Assembly: GCA_018857735.1 (NCBI GenBank) | Contig: JABMCL010000191.1 | Coordinates: 1,073,501-1,137,500, forward strand | Direction of reading: 5' to 3' | Length of the DNA stretch: 64,000 bases | From: Alviniconcha marisindica | Taxonomy: Eukaryota; Mollusca; Gastropoda; Provannidae | In this document: positions 20,846 through 31,987 of the stretch, piece after piece | How the letters are laid out: every line of letters starts with the position of its first letter | Numbering within the stretch: the first letter of the stretch is position 1 | Made by a program: the position numbers and the translations under genes | The notes under the pieces: generated by a model | The model's database searches: none | Seen by the model: only the letters and a program-made list of their open reading frames with translations | Told to the model about the DNA's origin: nothing

Positions 20846-20899
20846 TTAGGCAGAACATGACCGCACCACAGAATCGCATGCCTTTTGACTTGTCTGTAG
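20846..20899 (+). CDS. candidate exon of an unidentified gene
   Basis: Acceptor catttctgcag and a strong donor GTAG|gtgagt enclose an open frame reading RQNMTAPQNRMPFDLSV (phase 2 in, phase 1 out). No family recognised. It could be a first coding exon (ATG at 20856) or chance. Confidence 0.2.
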
Positions 20900-23800
20900 G
20901 TGAGTGTAAAATGTTGTCTTTGAAGACAGTCTATGGCAGTGCTGTTTAAGTTCCAATGTTATTTTGCCATGGCTGTTTTTACAACAGATCAAGACTGGCA
21001 CATTTTTTTAAACTACCAGTAAATTCAGTAGCTGTCAATATGGAGACTGGCTGCTGAAAAGGTCTGGCAAACTCTGATGAAAGTTTTGTTATTTTTACTG
21101 TATGGTCCAGCTTGATGGGCAAGAAGAGAGGAAGTGTTGGTGGCATGCTTTTATCTGACAGCATCAATTTATGCCTGATGTTACAGGCTGATGCATCTTG
21201 TTCTTTGATGATGTGGCCTTCAGGGTACATTTAAAAAAAAAAACCCCATTAAATTCACAACTGTCCACAGTGTATGAGTGATAATGGATCATTTACATAC
21301 TGATTTAATGTAACAGCAGCTATCCATTTGTAGGGATTTTGAATGTGAATTGAATGAGCTTTTTGTCCTTCATGTGTTATAGAGATGTGTGTGTGTGTGT
21401 GCATATTTTAAAGCAAGTTGTTCACTGGATCACTTCTGTTTATGCAGATCTGAAAAGAAATGATCATGCCTTACATAATTTTGATTGTGTACTTCTGCAA
21501 TGTTATGATTCAGATTTTTTAATTTTTACATGCTTGCCATGCTAGGAGTCTGTGCATGGCTATAGTGTGTATCAAATGTATGTAGAGATGCTGTTAACAG
21601 AACTGTCTTGTGACTGTTAGTGTTGTTCAGTCAAATGAAATCATCACACAACGCAGTTCAGTGCTGATTTCACTGTGAACATTAGATGCCAAGGAAGTGA
21701 GAAAATGGTGTTAACAACAAACAAACAAAAAGTCTGATGTAATGTATCAATCCCCATTTCCCATTCCCCAGATACTTATTTCCTTATAACTGTCTGTTCT
21801 GTTCCCTGCTTCTTCTTTTTTCTTCTGTTTTCTGTACTTGATGGAGACCTGTTGACACTACTTTTGTTGCCTGTCAGTCTTTGTCCTATCATTTTATTTT
21901 GATGAGTTGATTTTCCTGTTTCCTACTTGTTAGTTCTGTATTTTCTTTCTCCCTGTTTCTTACTCCCCCCCCCCCCCCCCCCCCCCCCACCATCCCCATT
22001 GTGTCTAAAAAAGACATATGTCTACATATAGATATGTAAATTAAAATGTATGGAGATGGAAGAGTGTTAGGGTATGATGCAGATAGTTCTGTCTGGGTGA
22101 CTCCTTATCTCACTATTAGTGCTATTATTACCACCTACCTGTTGAAATTTCAAACTGCTATCAAATAGTCCAAGGTCACAGGGTCTGGATCCGTATCTTG
22201 AAAATGTTTGTATGTCACATATTGTCTGCATCAATGAGCTTGTGTGACCACATTTGGTATACTGCATATAAGTAGACCAAGTGTTGATTGAAAGGTATGG
22301 TTGCTGTCATCTTGGTTACATTAATTATAATCTTTTTTTGCATATCTCTTTTGAGTTAAGGGTGTCAGTGCATGTTGGACTTTCCTTTTCCTTTCAAAAA
22401 GTTCCTGTCTGGATTGTGGCATAGTAGTTCTTGGTGTAGCATATGGTATATAAATTAAAAGACTCTTAAACGTCTATTCAGTGTATTAAATGTATTCTGG
22501 TACATTATTACTGGAGAGAGTACAAAGAAAGTGGGCATTCAGCGACAATGTAATACAAAAGGTGTAATACAAAAGGGGGTATCTTGAAGGCTATAGGTTA
22601 GGGAGCATCCCATTTCTGCCATAGTATCTGAAGAGCATTAGATCCAAATGATTTGTTTTGCATATTACTCTCGGGTTCTTAGATCTTAGACAGTGTGTTT
22701 CTTATATTTTTAATGAAGATTGTTATATCTTGGAGATCACTCTCCTGCTTATCTTTCCCATTCTGCTTTGGTAGCCAAAGATTGTTTTGTGAAGCCCTTT
22801 TTAATTTGTTTAGTTCTACAGTATCATGCATACTAGCAATCTGATGCATGTCAAACAGATATGTTGAATGTGGTGGGGTTTTGTTTTTATGTGGTATAAG
22901 TATTTGGATATTCTATGCATGCATTACTAAAATGTTTATATATTATACATATGCATTGACTACAAACGGACATCAGTGTATCACTTTGAAATCTGCATTA
23001 TGATGTGCATGATGCTCCTACCCCCAAACACTGGTTTGCAAACACTTATAACAGCTGTCACATCCCAGAAACTAGTCTTCTTTAATGTTGTTCTTTGGTT
23101 TTAACTACCATATCTTCTTCCTGCACTGTTGAAGTTGGTACTTAACAGGGTTAGTGACTGCTATATGAACTCTGTTCTGTCTGAAAAGCTTTGTACCAAG
23201 GACCATCTGTTCCAGCCAGCGTGTTCACTTCCGTGTGTTGTCCTGAGGTGACCGTATATGGTTGGCAGGATGTTAGGATCAAAGAACTTAACAAACTCAC
23301 TTCTCTGTTGATAAACATGCTTCAGTCTTGTCTGTGAAAAGCTTTGTCCATCTGTGCCAGCCAGTGTGTTCACTTCCCACTTGACAAATGGACACTTGGG
23401 CATATGCTTTATGCGACAGTGCATCTAAATCTGAACCAAGCAGAAAGCATGCACTTGCTGCTTGTATATGTGTGTATGTGCTTTGACTGTTATTTCAAAT
23501 GGATTGTAAAGATGAAAAGTAAGCTGCATCAAAAACAAAAAAATAAAGCTGTTGTGACAAAAAGCTAAACTTTGTAAATAACTTGTATGTGAAAACTGAC
23601 CTGTGCAGACATTGTTGTGTTGCATGGATATTTATTTGAATGTGTATTCTGCAATGCCAGATTACTATGATGGCTGCCTCACTGTTTAACAGTTGAAACA
23701 ATGGCAACTATGCTTTCAGACACCAACAAAGTGTCATTTTCAGTCTGATTATTTGACACAAGACACTGAAGTGTTTGATCTTTAACTTTTCTTTTTTTCC

Positions 23801-24280
23801 AGGAATAAACAGGCTTACAGCATGCAACAGAATGGTCAGTAATGCAAGTAACATTGTTGATATTGTACATTGCTGTTAATGATAAGGAAAATGTCACTAC
23901 CACTACCAGTTGTTTTGTTTGTTTATTTTTAGATTTATTCCAGACCATGATTTCCAAGAAATATAGCATTAAACAAATGGACCTTCCTGTTTATGAATGC
24001 TACACTTTTAGATGTTGATTTAGTTCCATTGTTGGCTTTGTGGTCCCCAAGGAATGGCTGGGTGATTTAAGTGTCTGATAATGCCAGTGTATAAAATGTC
24101 TGAGCTCCCTGAGCTGCCACTGTACCATTCACTGTGCAGCAGTGGTTGGGCAGGTGAAATCTGATTTCAGCATCAGTGAATGGTGTGATTTTGTTGTTGT
24201 GTGCTGCAATAATATGGGCTGTGGAGCTTGCATATGTGTGTGTGCATTGAATAATGGAGTGTTGTGCTGGTGCAAAGACT
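20900..24280 (+). other. intergenic, mostly unique-looking
   Basis: It contains a C24 run at 21965-21988 and a two-copy direct repeat around 23190-23390 (CAGCCAGCGTGTTCACTTCC and its near copy). No gene seen. Confidence 0.5.
21965..21988 (+). repeat. poly-C tract, 24 bases
   Basis: Uninterrupted C run. Confidence 0.9.
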
Positions 24281-24289
24281 GCTTTAAGT

Positions 24290-25420
24290 GGGACTGGATA
24301 ATGGAGTGGCCCAAAAGATGGTGTTAGCAGACAGCACACTGGATAATGGAGTGGCCCAAGAGATGGTGTTAACAGGACTGAATAATGGAGTGGCCCCAAA
24401 GATGTTAACAGGATTGTACATAGGATAATGGAGTGGCCCAAAAGATGGTGCTAACAGGATACAATACTTGATAACAGTGGCCCAAAAGATGGTGCTAACA
24501 GGACAGGATAATGGAGTGGCCCAAAAGATGGTGTTAACTGGTCAGGATAATGGAATGGCCCAAAAGATGGTGTTAACAAGACAGCACATTGGATAGTGAT
24601 GTGGCCCAAAATGTGGTGTTAACAGGACAAGATAATGGAATGGCCCAAAAGATGGTGTTAACAGGACAGCACATTGGATAGTGATGTGGCCCAAAAGGTG
24701 GTGTTAACAGGACAAGATAATGGAATGGCCCAAAAGATGGTGTTAACAGGACAACACATTGGATAGTGATGTGGCCCAAATGGTGGTGTTAACAGGACAA
24801 GATAATGGAATGGCCCAAAAGATGGTGTTAACAGGACAGCACATTGGATAGTGATGAGGCCCAAAAGGTGGTGTTAACAGGACAAGATAATGGAATGGCC
24901 CAAAAGATGGTGTTAACAGGACAGCACATTGGATAGCGATGTGGCCCAAAAGGTGGTGTTAACAGGACAAGATAATGGAATGGCCCAAAAGATGGTGTTG
25001 ACAGGGCAGCACAGTGGATAATGGAGTAGCTCAAGAAATGGTGTTAACAAGACAGCACACAGGCTAATGGAGTGGTCCAAAAGATGGCATTAAGAGGACT
25101 GGATAATGGAGTAGCCCAAATGATGGTGTTAACAGGACAGCACATTGGATGATGATGTGGCCCAAAGATTGTGTTAACAGGGCAGCACACTGGATAATGG
25201 AGTGGCTGAAGGAATGGTATTACAGAACAGAACCTGATAATGGAGTGGCACAAGATCTGTTAACTGGACAGCATGCTGTGTAATGGAGTGACCCAAAATG
25301 TGGTGTTACTAGGACAATTTTTGACGGTGGAGTGACCCAAGAGTTGCTGTTTAGAAGACGGCACATTGGATAATGGAGTGTTGGATAATGGAGAGTTCCA
25401 GAAGCTGCTGTCAGCAAGGT
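24290..25420 (+). repeat. 42/85-bp higher-order minisatellite
   Basis: About 25 units of a ~42-bp repeat (GATAATGGAGTGGCCCAAAA then GATGGTGTTAACAGGACAG). Between about 24573 and 25035 they alternate in two types to form four or five nearly identical 85-bp dimers. Flanking units are more diverged. The minus-strand open frames here are repeat artefacts. Confidence 0.93.
25355..25418 (+). CDS. candidate exon at the edge of the 42-bp array
   Basis: The last, diverged array unit lies between ctgtttag and a donor-like AAG|gtcagc. It reads DGTLDNGVLDNGEFQKLLSA in the phase compatible with 20846-20899. No family recognised; it may be only a repeat unit. Confidence 0.12.
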
Positions 25421-26144
25421 CAGCACTGTGTGTAGGAAAGTCATGCCAGGTAACTCCTTCCTTCATTACTCTGTATTGTGCCTCGGATGGCCTTTGCTTA
25501 GAAGTGTCACATGGATCCAAGTGCCATTCAGGGTCATGTTTAATTTATGAAGTGTCTTAGATTTATTACTGTGTGCCAAGACGTTCATAGAGGACAGTAG
25601 ACAGATGACTATATCTTGCCAACCTTTAACATTTATAAAACATGGCCATGCCACATCAAGTGACCTTTCTCTTTTTTCCACCTCGCCTGCCCACAAAGTC
25701 ACACACACTGTGACCTGTGTCCTTTGTCAGCTCAGTCCCAGCCATGTTGATCCCCTTTCATCATTGCCCTAGCTGTGTTCATTGTATGCAGTCCCATCTG
25801 TTTTGATTCCCAGGCATCAGTGCCCTAGCCATGTCCAGTAATACACAGTCCTATCCATGTGCATTACCTGGCATCATTGACCTGTGCCCATCATCAGTGT
25901 ACAGTCTTTCCTGTTTTACCCCATAGCATCAGTGGCTTTGTTCACAGCAACCCATCCCCCACCCCAGTGGAGTACCTACCAATACTGAGGTCCTCTCTGC
26001 TGAGAATTATTTCATAGGTATTAGAAAAAGAAACCTTAATGGGTCAAAATATAGTGTTGTGCATTTGTGTTGTGTGTTTCGCCCCCTGTCAGGAATGATG
26101 TGTTCATAGGTCATTCAGCTTCACTTTCCCCAGTCCTCTGTAAA

Positions 26145-26760
26145 CATGCCCCCCCAAGGGAGCCGGGGATGTCTAGGGCCCCGCCCTGTCTAGAATCTCA
26201 GGGCTGTCATTTGATTTCCCTTTCCTATCTCCTGTTTTTCAACCTGGTCCTGTTCTCTTTTGTCTTGTCATTTTTCTGTTCATGGTCCATTCTCTGTTGT
26301 TGTTTTCTCTCTCTCTCTCCAGAGAATTCTGCAGTATTTTGGATGTATGGCTCTTGTTGAGCAGCTGGGAGGTGATGGTATGTGGTATGTGCAGCTTGCT
26401 GCCTTAGAGCTTTTGTTTTCATTTTATTGTCTGGCCATTCCTTTTTAAAAATATTTTTCTTTATTCTGGTATTGATAAAATTGGACAGAATGGTCAACAA
26501 CACCAGCATGTCCTAGCCTTTATGCTTTTTTAACAAAGGCAGTATTGAGGGACTAACTCTTCAGAGATTTGTGTTTGATGTTTGCATGTATATGTTTTGT
26601 TTTATAATTGTGTAGGGATTGATTTTGTAGATTAATGATTTGGCATGGTTTACATATGAGAAGAATTGAAATGTGCATTTGCCTATTACTGAGTGTGATC
26701 CTCCTGAGGTGACCCTGTGCAGTTGACAGAACAGTTAAAGTCCACTTACTTGTAAACATA
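26145..26760 (+). mobile_element. unclassified interspersed repeat, copy 2 (most complete)
   Basis: Starts near GGGAGCCGGGGATGTCTAGG and ends near CTGAGGTGACCCTGTGCAGT followed by a GTTAAAGTCCAC segment. It is homologous along its length to 12205-12720 (+) and to the split copy 48838-51842 (-). Tail-only relatives occur near 46755-46800, 47365-47415 and 57320-57350. Confidence 0.82.
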
Positions 26761-28640
26761 AGATGAAATGCATCATTTCTGTGTTAAAAATCCCATTATC
26801 ATTGACCTGTCTCCCTCACATTCACACCCACCTGACTCTGCTGGCATCAACGGGAGTGGCTGATTATTACATGTTGATGCCCTCTTACCATGTGGGTTAT
26901 ATCAAGGCAAAGGATCTAAGTAGCCTCTTTGCTTCATTGCAGGTTTCACAGTTCAACTTTATACTTCTTAAAACACACATTGAAAAACAAAACAAACAAA
27001 AACACAGTTGATGAAAAACTTGTTAAGGAATCTCCACCAAACCTACCTTGGAAGTTATAGGGAGTTAGCAAAAAGGTGTTAAAACAAGTTTCATACAAGA
27101 AAGAAGATACTAAAGTCAAAACTAAAGGATTTTGTTTCAGAATGCTAGCTTCATTTTCTAAAATTTCTTTAAATGGCAACAGGTGGGGATCTGGCTGCAC
27201 ACATGGACAAGTGTCCTTTATTTTCCATGTTACATACACCACCCTCCTTAATATTGGGCAGATCCTTGCTCACATCGCTGAAGAACAAATTCAGATGAGG
27301 GTCCCAGTAGCTGTTAGGTCAGCTGTGACACACGGTAGTGTGCTTTTCAGTTGAGTCCCACCAATCAGCACTAACACAGGAGGATTATAAATTTATCAGA
27401 TAAAATAGATGAGCATTTTAAAACAAAGCCCTTGATTTTCAGTTTTAATGTTTATTTCTTCTGTCTGTTGGAAAAAAGCTAATCTTTTTGGGCAAAACTG
27501 GGTTTGAGAATGCTAGTTCCTTTGATAGTGCTTGATCACATATTGGAAACTAAACAGTTTTTGTCTAATTTACAAATGGTCAGAGATAGTCCAGATAAAC
27601 GAGAGTTGCACATATTCCATGTTCATGTTAATTCAAACCAAAGCACTAGTCCACTTTTGAATTACCATGTCTGCTGTGGTCTTCCTGAACTCATTGCATT
27701 GACTTACATTACATTACTGTGGTCTTTTCATGGCTGGTGGAGTGATGTGGTACAAATCTCATGGAACATCAAATCAGTGGCATGGTCACTAGTTAGCAAA
27801 TGCTTATCTGAACTTTGTACTGTGGATGGCAGTGGTAATAATCTGGGCATGTGTGTAGTTTTCATGCCCATCTGCCAGACAGCTCTTTTTGTCTGTAACT
27901 AGGTGTTTTGCGTCTACTATGTTCTGGTGCTTATTCATGTTACACCTGTACTTAAAGTGAAAAGGAGCTGGGTTGTTTGTTTTTACAGTGTGAAACAATA
28001 CATGCATTTCAGTGCAGTACATGAGTTTTCATGAACAAGTTCTTTAACCAATAGTTTTTGCCCCCATATTTTCTGAAATGATGCAAAATAAGATGGAAAA
28101 TGCACTTTTGGTCATTGGGAGCCTGTGATGATGGATATTTCTTGGAAATAGGTGTCCTTTGTTTCTTGTAGACCATTCAAGATGTGTGTGTGATACTGAT
28201 ACATCATGTACCATTAGATTTCATGACATGTAACAATACCTACATGTTCTTTACATTCTTATCAGCTTTCTCTTCTTTTTCTTTTTCAGTTGTTGTTTTT
28301 GCTATGTAAAGGCAACAGTGATAGACTCGTGCCACTTTTATTTGTAGACATCTGATTTTTTGCACATTAGATGGAATTCCATGAATTGAGGAGTGGCAGC
28401 GGTCATTCTTGGGAAGAGGGAAATGTACAAAACTCTGAGTACTTTCTAGGGCAGTTGTTTTGGTAACAGAAGATAAGAATTTCCATCAAAACTGATATTT
28501 TGGAATCTGACCAGTTTATGTTGAAATTGTAGCTAGCATTGCTACCTTATAGTCAGAACTCGTTCATTCTTGATGCTTTTAATAGGTTAGTATTCAAGCA
28601 TTAATATCAATAAAGTATGCATTCAATTGTTTTGATGTCT
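26761..28640 (+). other. intergenic sequence
   Basis: Two open frames (26763-27011 and 27504-27902) show no recognised family or convincing splice context. AATAAA occurs near 28608-28613. Confidence 0.4.
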
Positions 28641-28651
28641 TATTAATGTAA

Positions 28652-29783
28652 TGGTGTGGTAGAAGGACAGGACACAGGCAGCGGAGTCAGTCAAAAATGA
28701 AGACCACAGCAGGTGGAGGTGGCAATCAGGTTTTATCGTACAGCAGCAGACAGTTTTCAGCACACCCAAAATTCTCACTCGCACGCATAAATAAGAGAGC
28801 GGCACGGGCCGCAAGGAACACACGCTATCGCTACAATCAAATCGGCCCTCTGGACCACAAAATGGCTGACAATTGTGTTTCCTTGGCCCGCACAAATACA
28901 GTTTCCTCTACAATAACTAAACTTATTAAATCATGGGAAACATCAAATAAAAGCTACAGTTAGTCTTTTAAACCATATACACAAAATGTACACACATGAC
29001 TTATTTTATTTACAACAAGAGTGGGAAGTGTGGCTTACGCCTGTCTATAAACAGATCTGTACAACTAAATCAGTGAACACAATGTCCAAAATATTAATGT
29101 TACTAAAACTTACTTCAGAATAAAGTGCACGCTCCCATGGTTAAAATGGTACATAACAATTACAATACAACACTGTATGAGAAGTAAGACGCACTCAAAG
29201 ATTAGCACTAAAACAATCGGTGCAAACTTTCACCTGGGGTGTGTTATCTTAGTCGCAGCATCGCTGATAAAGTGATATCAAGTAGTCTTTGAATACAACT
29301 TAGCTTCTACAGTACACAATACTTAATAAGTTAATTTCAACCCAAAATAAACTCTAAACATGAAGTCAGCTAAGCAAAATACTATACGACAAAGCATTGA
29401 TCGACACAGAATTACTTTAATCGAGTCAAAACAACGATTCACTAGTACTAAACAGAGAATACACCATGCAAACAATGGCTATAAAAACAATAGACCTAGA
29501 GAGGCATCAGCTACTGATTAAGCTCTATCCTGCGTCAAAATAAGATCTAAATAAATGTGTACACATTCTAAGATGCCAAATTATATTACACATGGCTTGG
29601 TGCATAAAAAGGAGTAGGTAAACAAACAAGTGGTCAGAATACTAAGGGAGAAAACATTCGAAACTGGCGCGCACTGGTGGCTATTGCCGGTCAGCTGTGT
29701 GAAGGCCATGTGGCGTTTTGCTACATGCCGCGCTTCAAAACAAAAGCATCATCTGCTCTGGTTCCCGGGTTACTAACAGTACA
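28652..29783 (-). mobile_element. candidate solo LTR
   Basis: 1,132 bp with TG...CA ends and a GTAA direct repeat on both sides (28648-28651 and 29784-29787). Base composition and texture differ from the flanks (few TG repeats, more CpG). No internal coding. Orientation is uncertain; minus is suggested only by a TATA-like stretch in that reading. The bases next to the ends are partly shared, so the boundaries could shift by two. Confidence 0.4.
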
Positions 29784-30129
29784 GTAATGAAATTGCATGA
29801 ATCTGATAACCGGGGCGGGATTACTGTTAACATGTGTACTTGCTCACGTTAAGAACTCTCTCTCTTGTTTGATTTTGTGTGTAAAAATCTCTAACACACA
29901 CACACACACACACACAACATCACCAATATATATATACTACTCAAAAGAAACTGTGAACATTACAATTAAAGTAAGAAGCATGTCTGCATGGATGCAGTCC
30001 AAGCAACACTGCCTTGTCAACATGACCAACCTCCTAAGATTTTCCTGAGGGGATTACTTGCCACTCCTGCTGCAAAATCTGGAATTCATGTGTGTGTGTG
30101 TGCTATTGATTTGTGTGTGAATGTACATG

Positions 30130-30190
30130 TGTTATTTCCTTTAGTTGTAAAGCAGTTTGAGTTTCTGAAAGCACTCTATAAATTCCCTTT
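30130..30190 (+). mobile_element. LINE/SINE 3' tail fragment
   Basis: TTGTAAAGCAGTTTGAGTTT then CTGAAAGCACTCTATAAATT with an ATTATCATT end resembles the conserved 3' tails of CR1/L2-type elements. Confidence 0.5.
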
Positions 30191-30939
30191 TATTATCATT
30201 AGTAAATTCAGAATAACATGTGACAAGAGCATGGCAAGTCTGCTCGAGGGCAGAGAATAGCACTTAAAAGTGTGTTGGCTGAGATGTTGAAATAAGCTGG
30301 ATCTTTTTTCCTTACTGAATACTTTAGAAACGCTTACAGATGTGTTCAGGCAGCACTGAGTGGCCGGTATTAACTCTAGTGACCATTTGACTCAGCATCA
30401 CAAATTTAGATTTGTTGTCAAACAGAGAAATATTTGGACATTATCGTATTAAAAAGTGTTTTAGGGGTGTATTCTTTGGGTTGAGATAAGGTAAAAGAGA
30501 CATTGTGCAGTGTTCACAAAAACCAATATCAAAGAAGCAATCTGCTTACTGGGAATGACTGTCCCTTTTGTACAGGAGCTGACTCCATTTAAGCTGCAGA
30601 TTTCCAATGTAAAAGATCCAGACTAACAAAAAACTGAGAACCATTATGAGTCTACACAGTCTGAGGCTTGTGTCTTCCAAAGGTGGTGGGTCTGACTATA
30701 AGAAAGATAGCATGGTATCTGAGTGAAAACAGTGTTTTAGCTACTGCTGTAATCAGACTGATGGTAGATTAGTCAGACAAACCAGTCCATAACAGCAGTT
30801 ATGGGCCTACCATGTTGCATGTACATGACCTTATGTGGGTGTGTGCATTTGTGTATAGGAGGAGGCGGTGGTGATGGTGGTGTATGTGTGGGTAGATGTG
30901 AAAGAGATTCTAAATGTAATACAAGTGTGAAGATTGTGT

Positions 30940-30961
30940 CCCCCCCCCCCCCCCCCCCCCC
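30940..30961 (+). repeat. poly-C tract, 22 bases
   Basis: Uninterrupted C run. Confidence 0.9.
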
Positions 30962-31759
30962 ATATGAAATTGGGCAGATGGCCTGAAGTCATTAAAGAAT
31001 TGTCATTGTCACTTTCATTGTCATCCTCCTCCTCCCCCCACCCCACCCCCACCCCCCACCCCCCACCCCATCTCTCTTGCTCACATTGACACACACATGC
31101 GCACACACACTCTGACAGAAAACCTGTTCTAGGTGTATGTGCATCATCCATTCACACATAATTCAGATTTAAAAGAGTACAAATCATCTTGGATACAATA
31201 CTTAAGTTAATGCTTAGGCAGATAAGCGAAGCACCCCAACCATCACATGCTGATAAAATTTCAGTCTAGACAGGCTGATCGCATATGAGTAGGATTTGTC
31301 ACACATATCTCCCAAAGAACACAAACAGTTACTGATATGTGCAGATTAAAACCACTCTAGTGAGGCAGTTACTCCGGTGGCTTTATTGGTATGCTGGCAT
31401 AAAAACACGTACACACTTGAATCATAAATGTGCATTTTGTTTATTTTTATATATTATTAAATTGGCATAGATCAGCAAAATCATCTGATACAGAAAAATG
31501 CACTTCAGATTGAAGCAAAAATGCACTTAGTTTCTGATCAGATGCTGGTCAAACTCCCACCCAGCATTGGTTTATAACATCTTTTTGGAGGAGGTGTGTG
31601 AATATTTACCACTTCCTGCCCCAAGAAATGTGCTGTTGTTTGCTTGTGTTATTTTGATGATGAGTTGGTCAGTCTGAGTGATTTGTTCTGCTTCTTTTAA
31701 GTACTTTTACTTTCGTTTCTAAAGTCAAGATCAATAACTCTCACTGACAGTTACTTTTT

Positions 31760-31791
31760 ACCAATCGGACGGCTGCAAATCCTTCTTCCGG
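31760..31791 (+). promoter_or_regulatory. CCAAT box and ETS-type site upstream of MADF-BESS start
   Basis: ACCAATCGG at 31760-31768 fits the NF-Y CCAAT consensus, and CTTCCGG at 31785-31791 is an inverted ETS core. They lie 36-44 and 13-19 bases before the ATG, so they may sit near the transcription start of a TATA-less promoter or in the 5' UTR. Confidence 0.4.
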
Positions 31792-31803
31792 TCAAAATCC
31801 AAA

Positions 31804-31987
31804 ATGGCACAAAAGAAAGCTGTTGAATTGTCAAAGCATGAAACGGACGTTTTGTTGGGTCTGTATTCAGGATGCGAATGTCTGTGGAACACGAAGAGTG
31901 CAGATTACAACGTGCGAGCGATTCGGCATGGTGCGTTCCGCACTATCATTAATGGAATGCGTCTGGAGACGGGCAAAGTCTTTACCA
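31804..31987 (+). CDS. MADF-BESS exon 1
   Basis: Residues 1-61 plus one base; donor A|gtaaga. First half of MADF, with the LW...Y spacing (CLWNTKSADYN) typical of the fold. Confidence 0.88.

Larger units (their letters stand above)
29784..31750 (+). other. intergenic sequence upstream of the MADF-BESS gene
   Basis: It holds a CA repeat at about 29892-29914, a LINE-like tail (30130-30190), C22 at 30940-30961 and a C/A-rich stretch at 31025-31070. No gene seen. Confidence 0.5.

Noticed and set aside
24573..25253. Series of 68-69-codon minus-strand frames spaced 85 bp
   Set aside because: Same repeat read in successive dimers, not a gene family.
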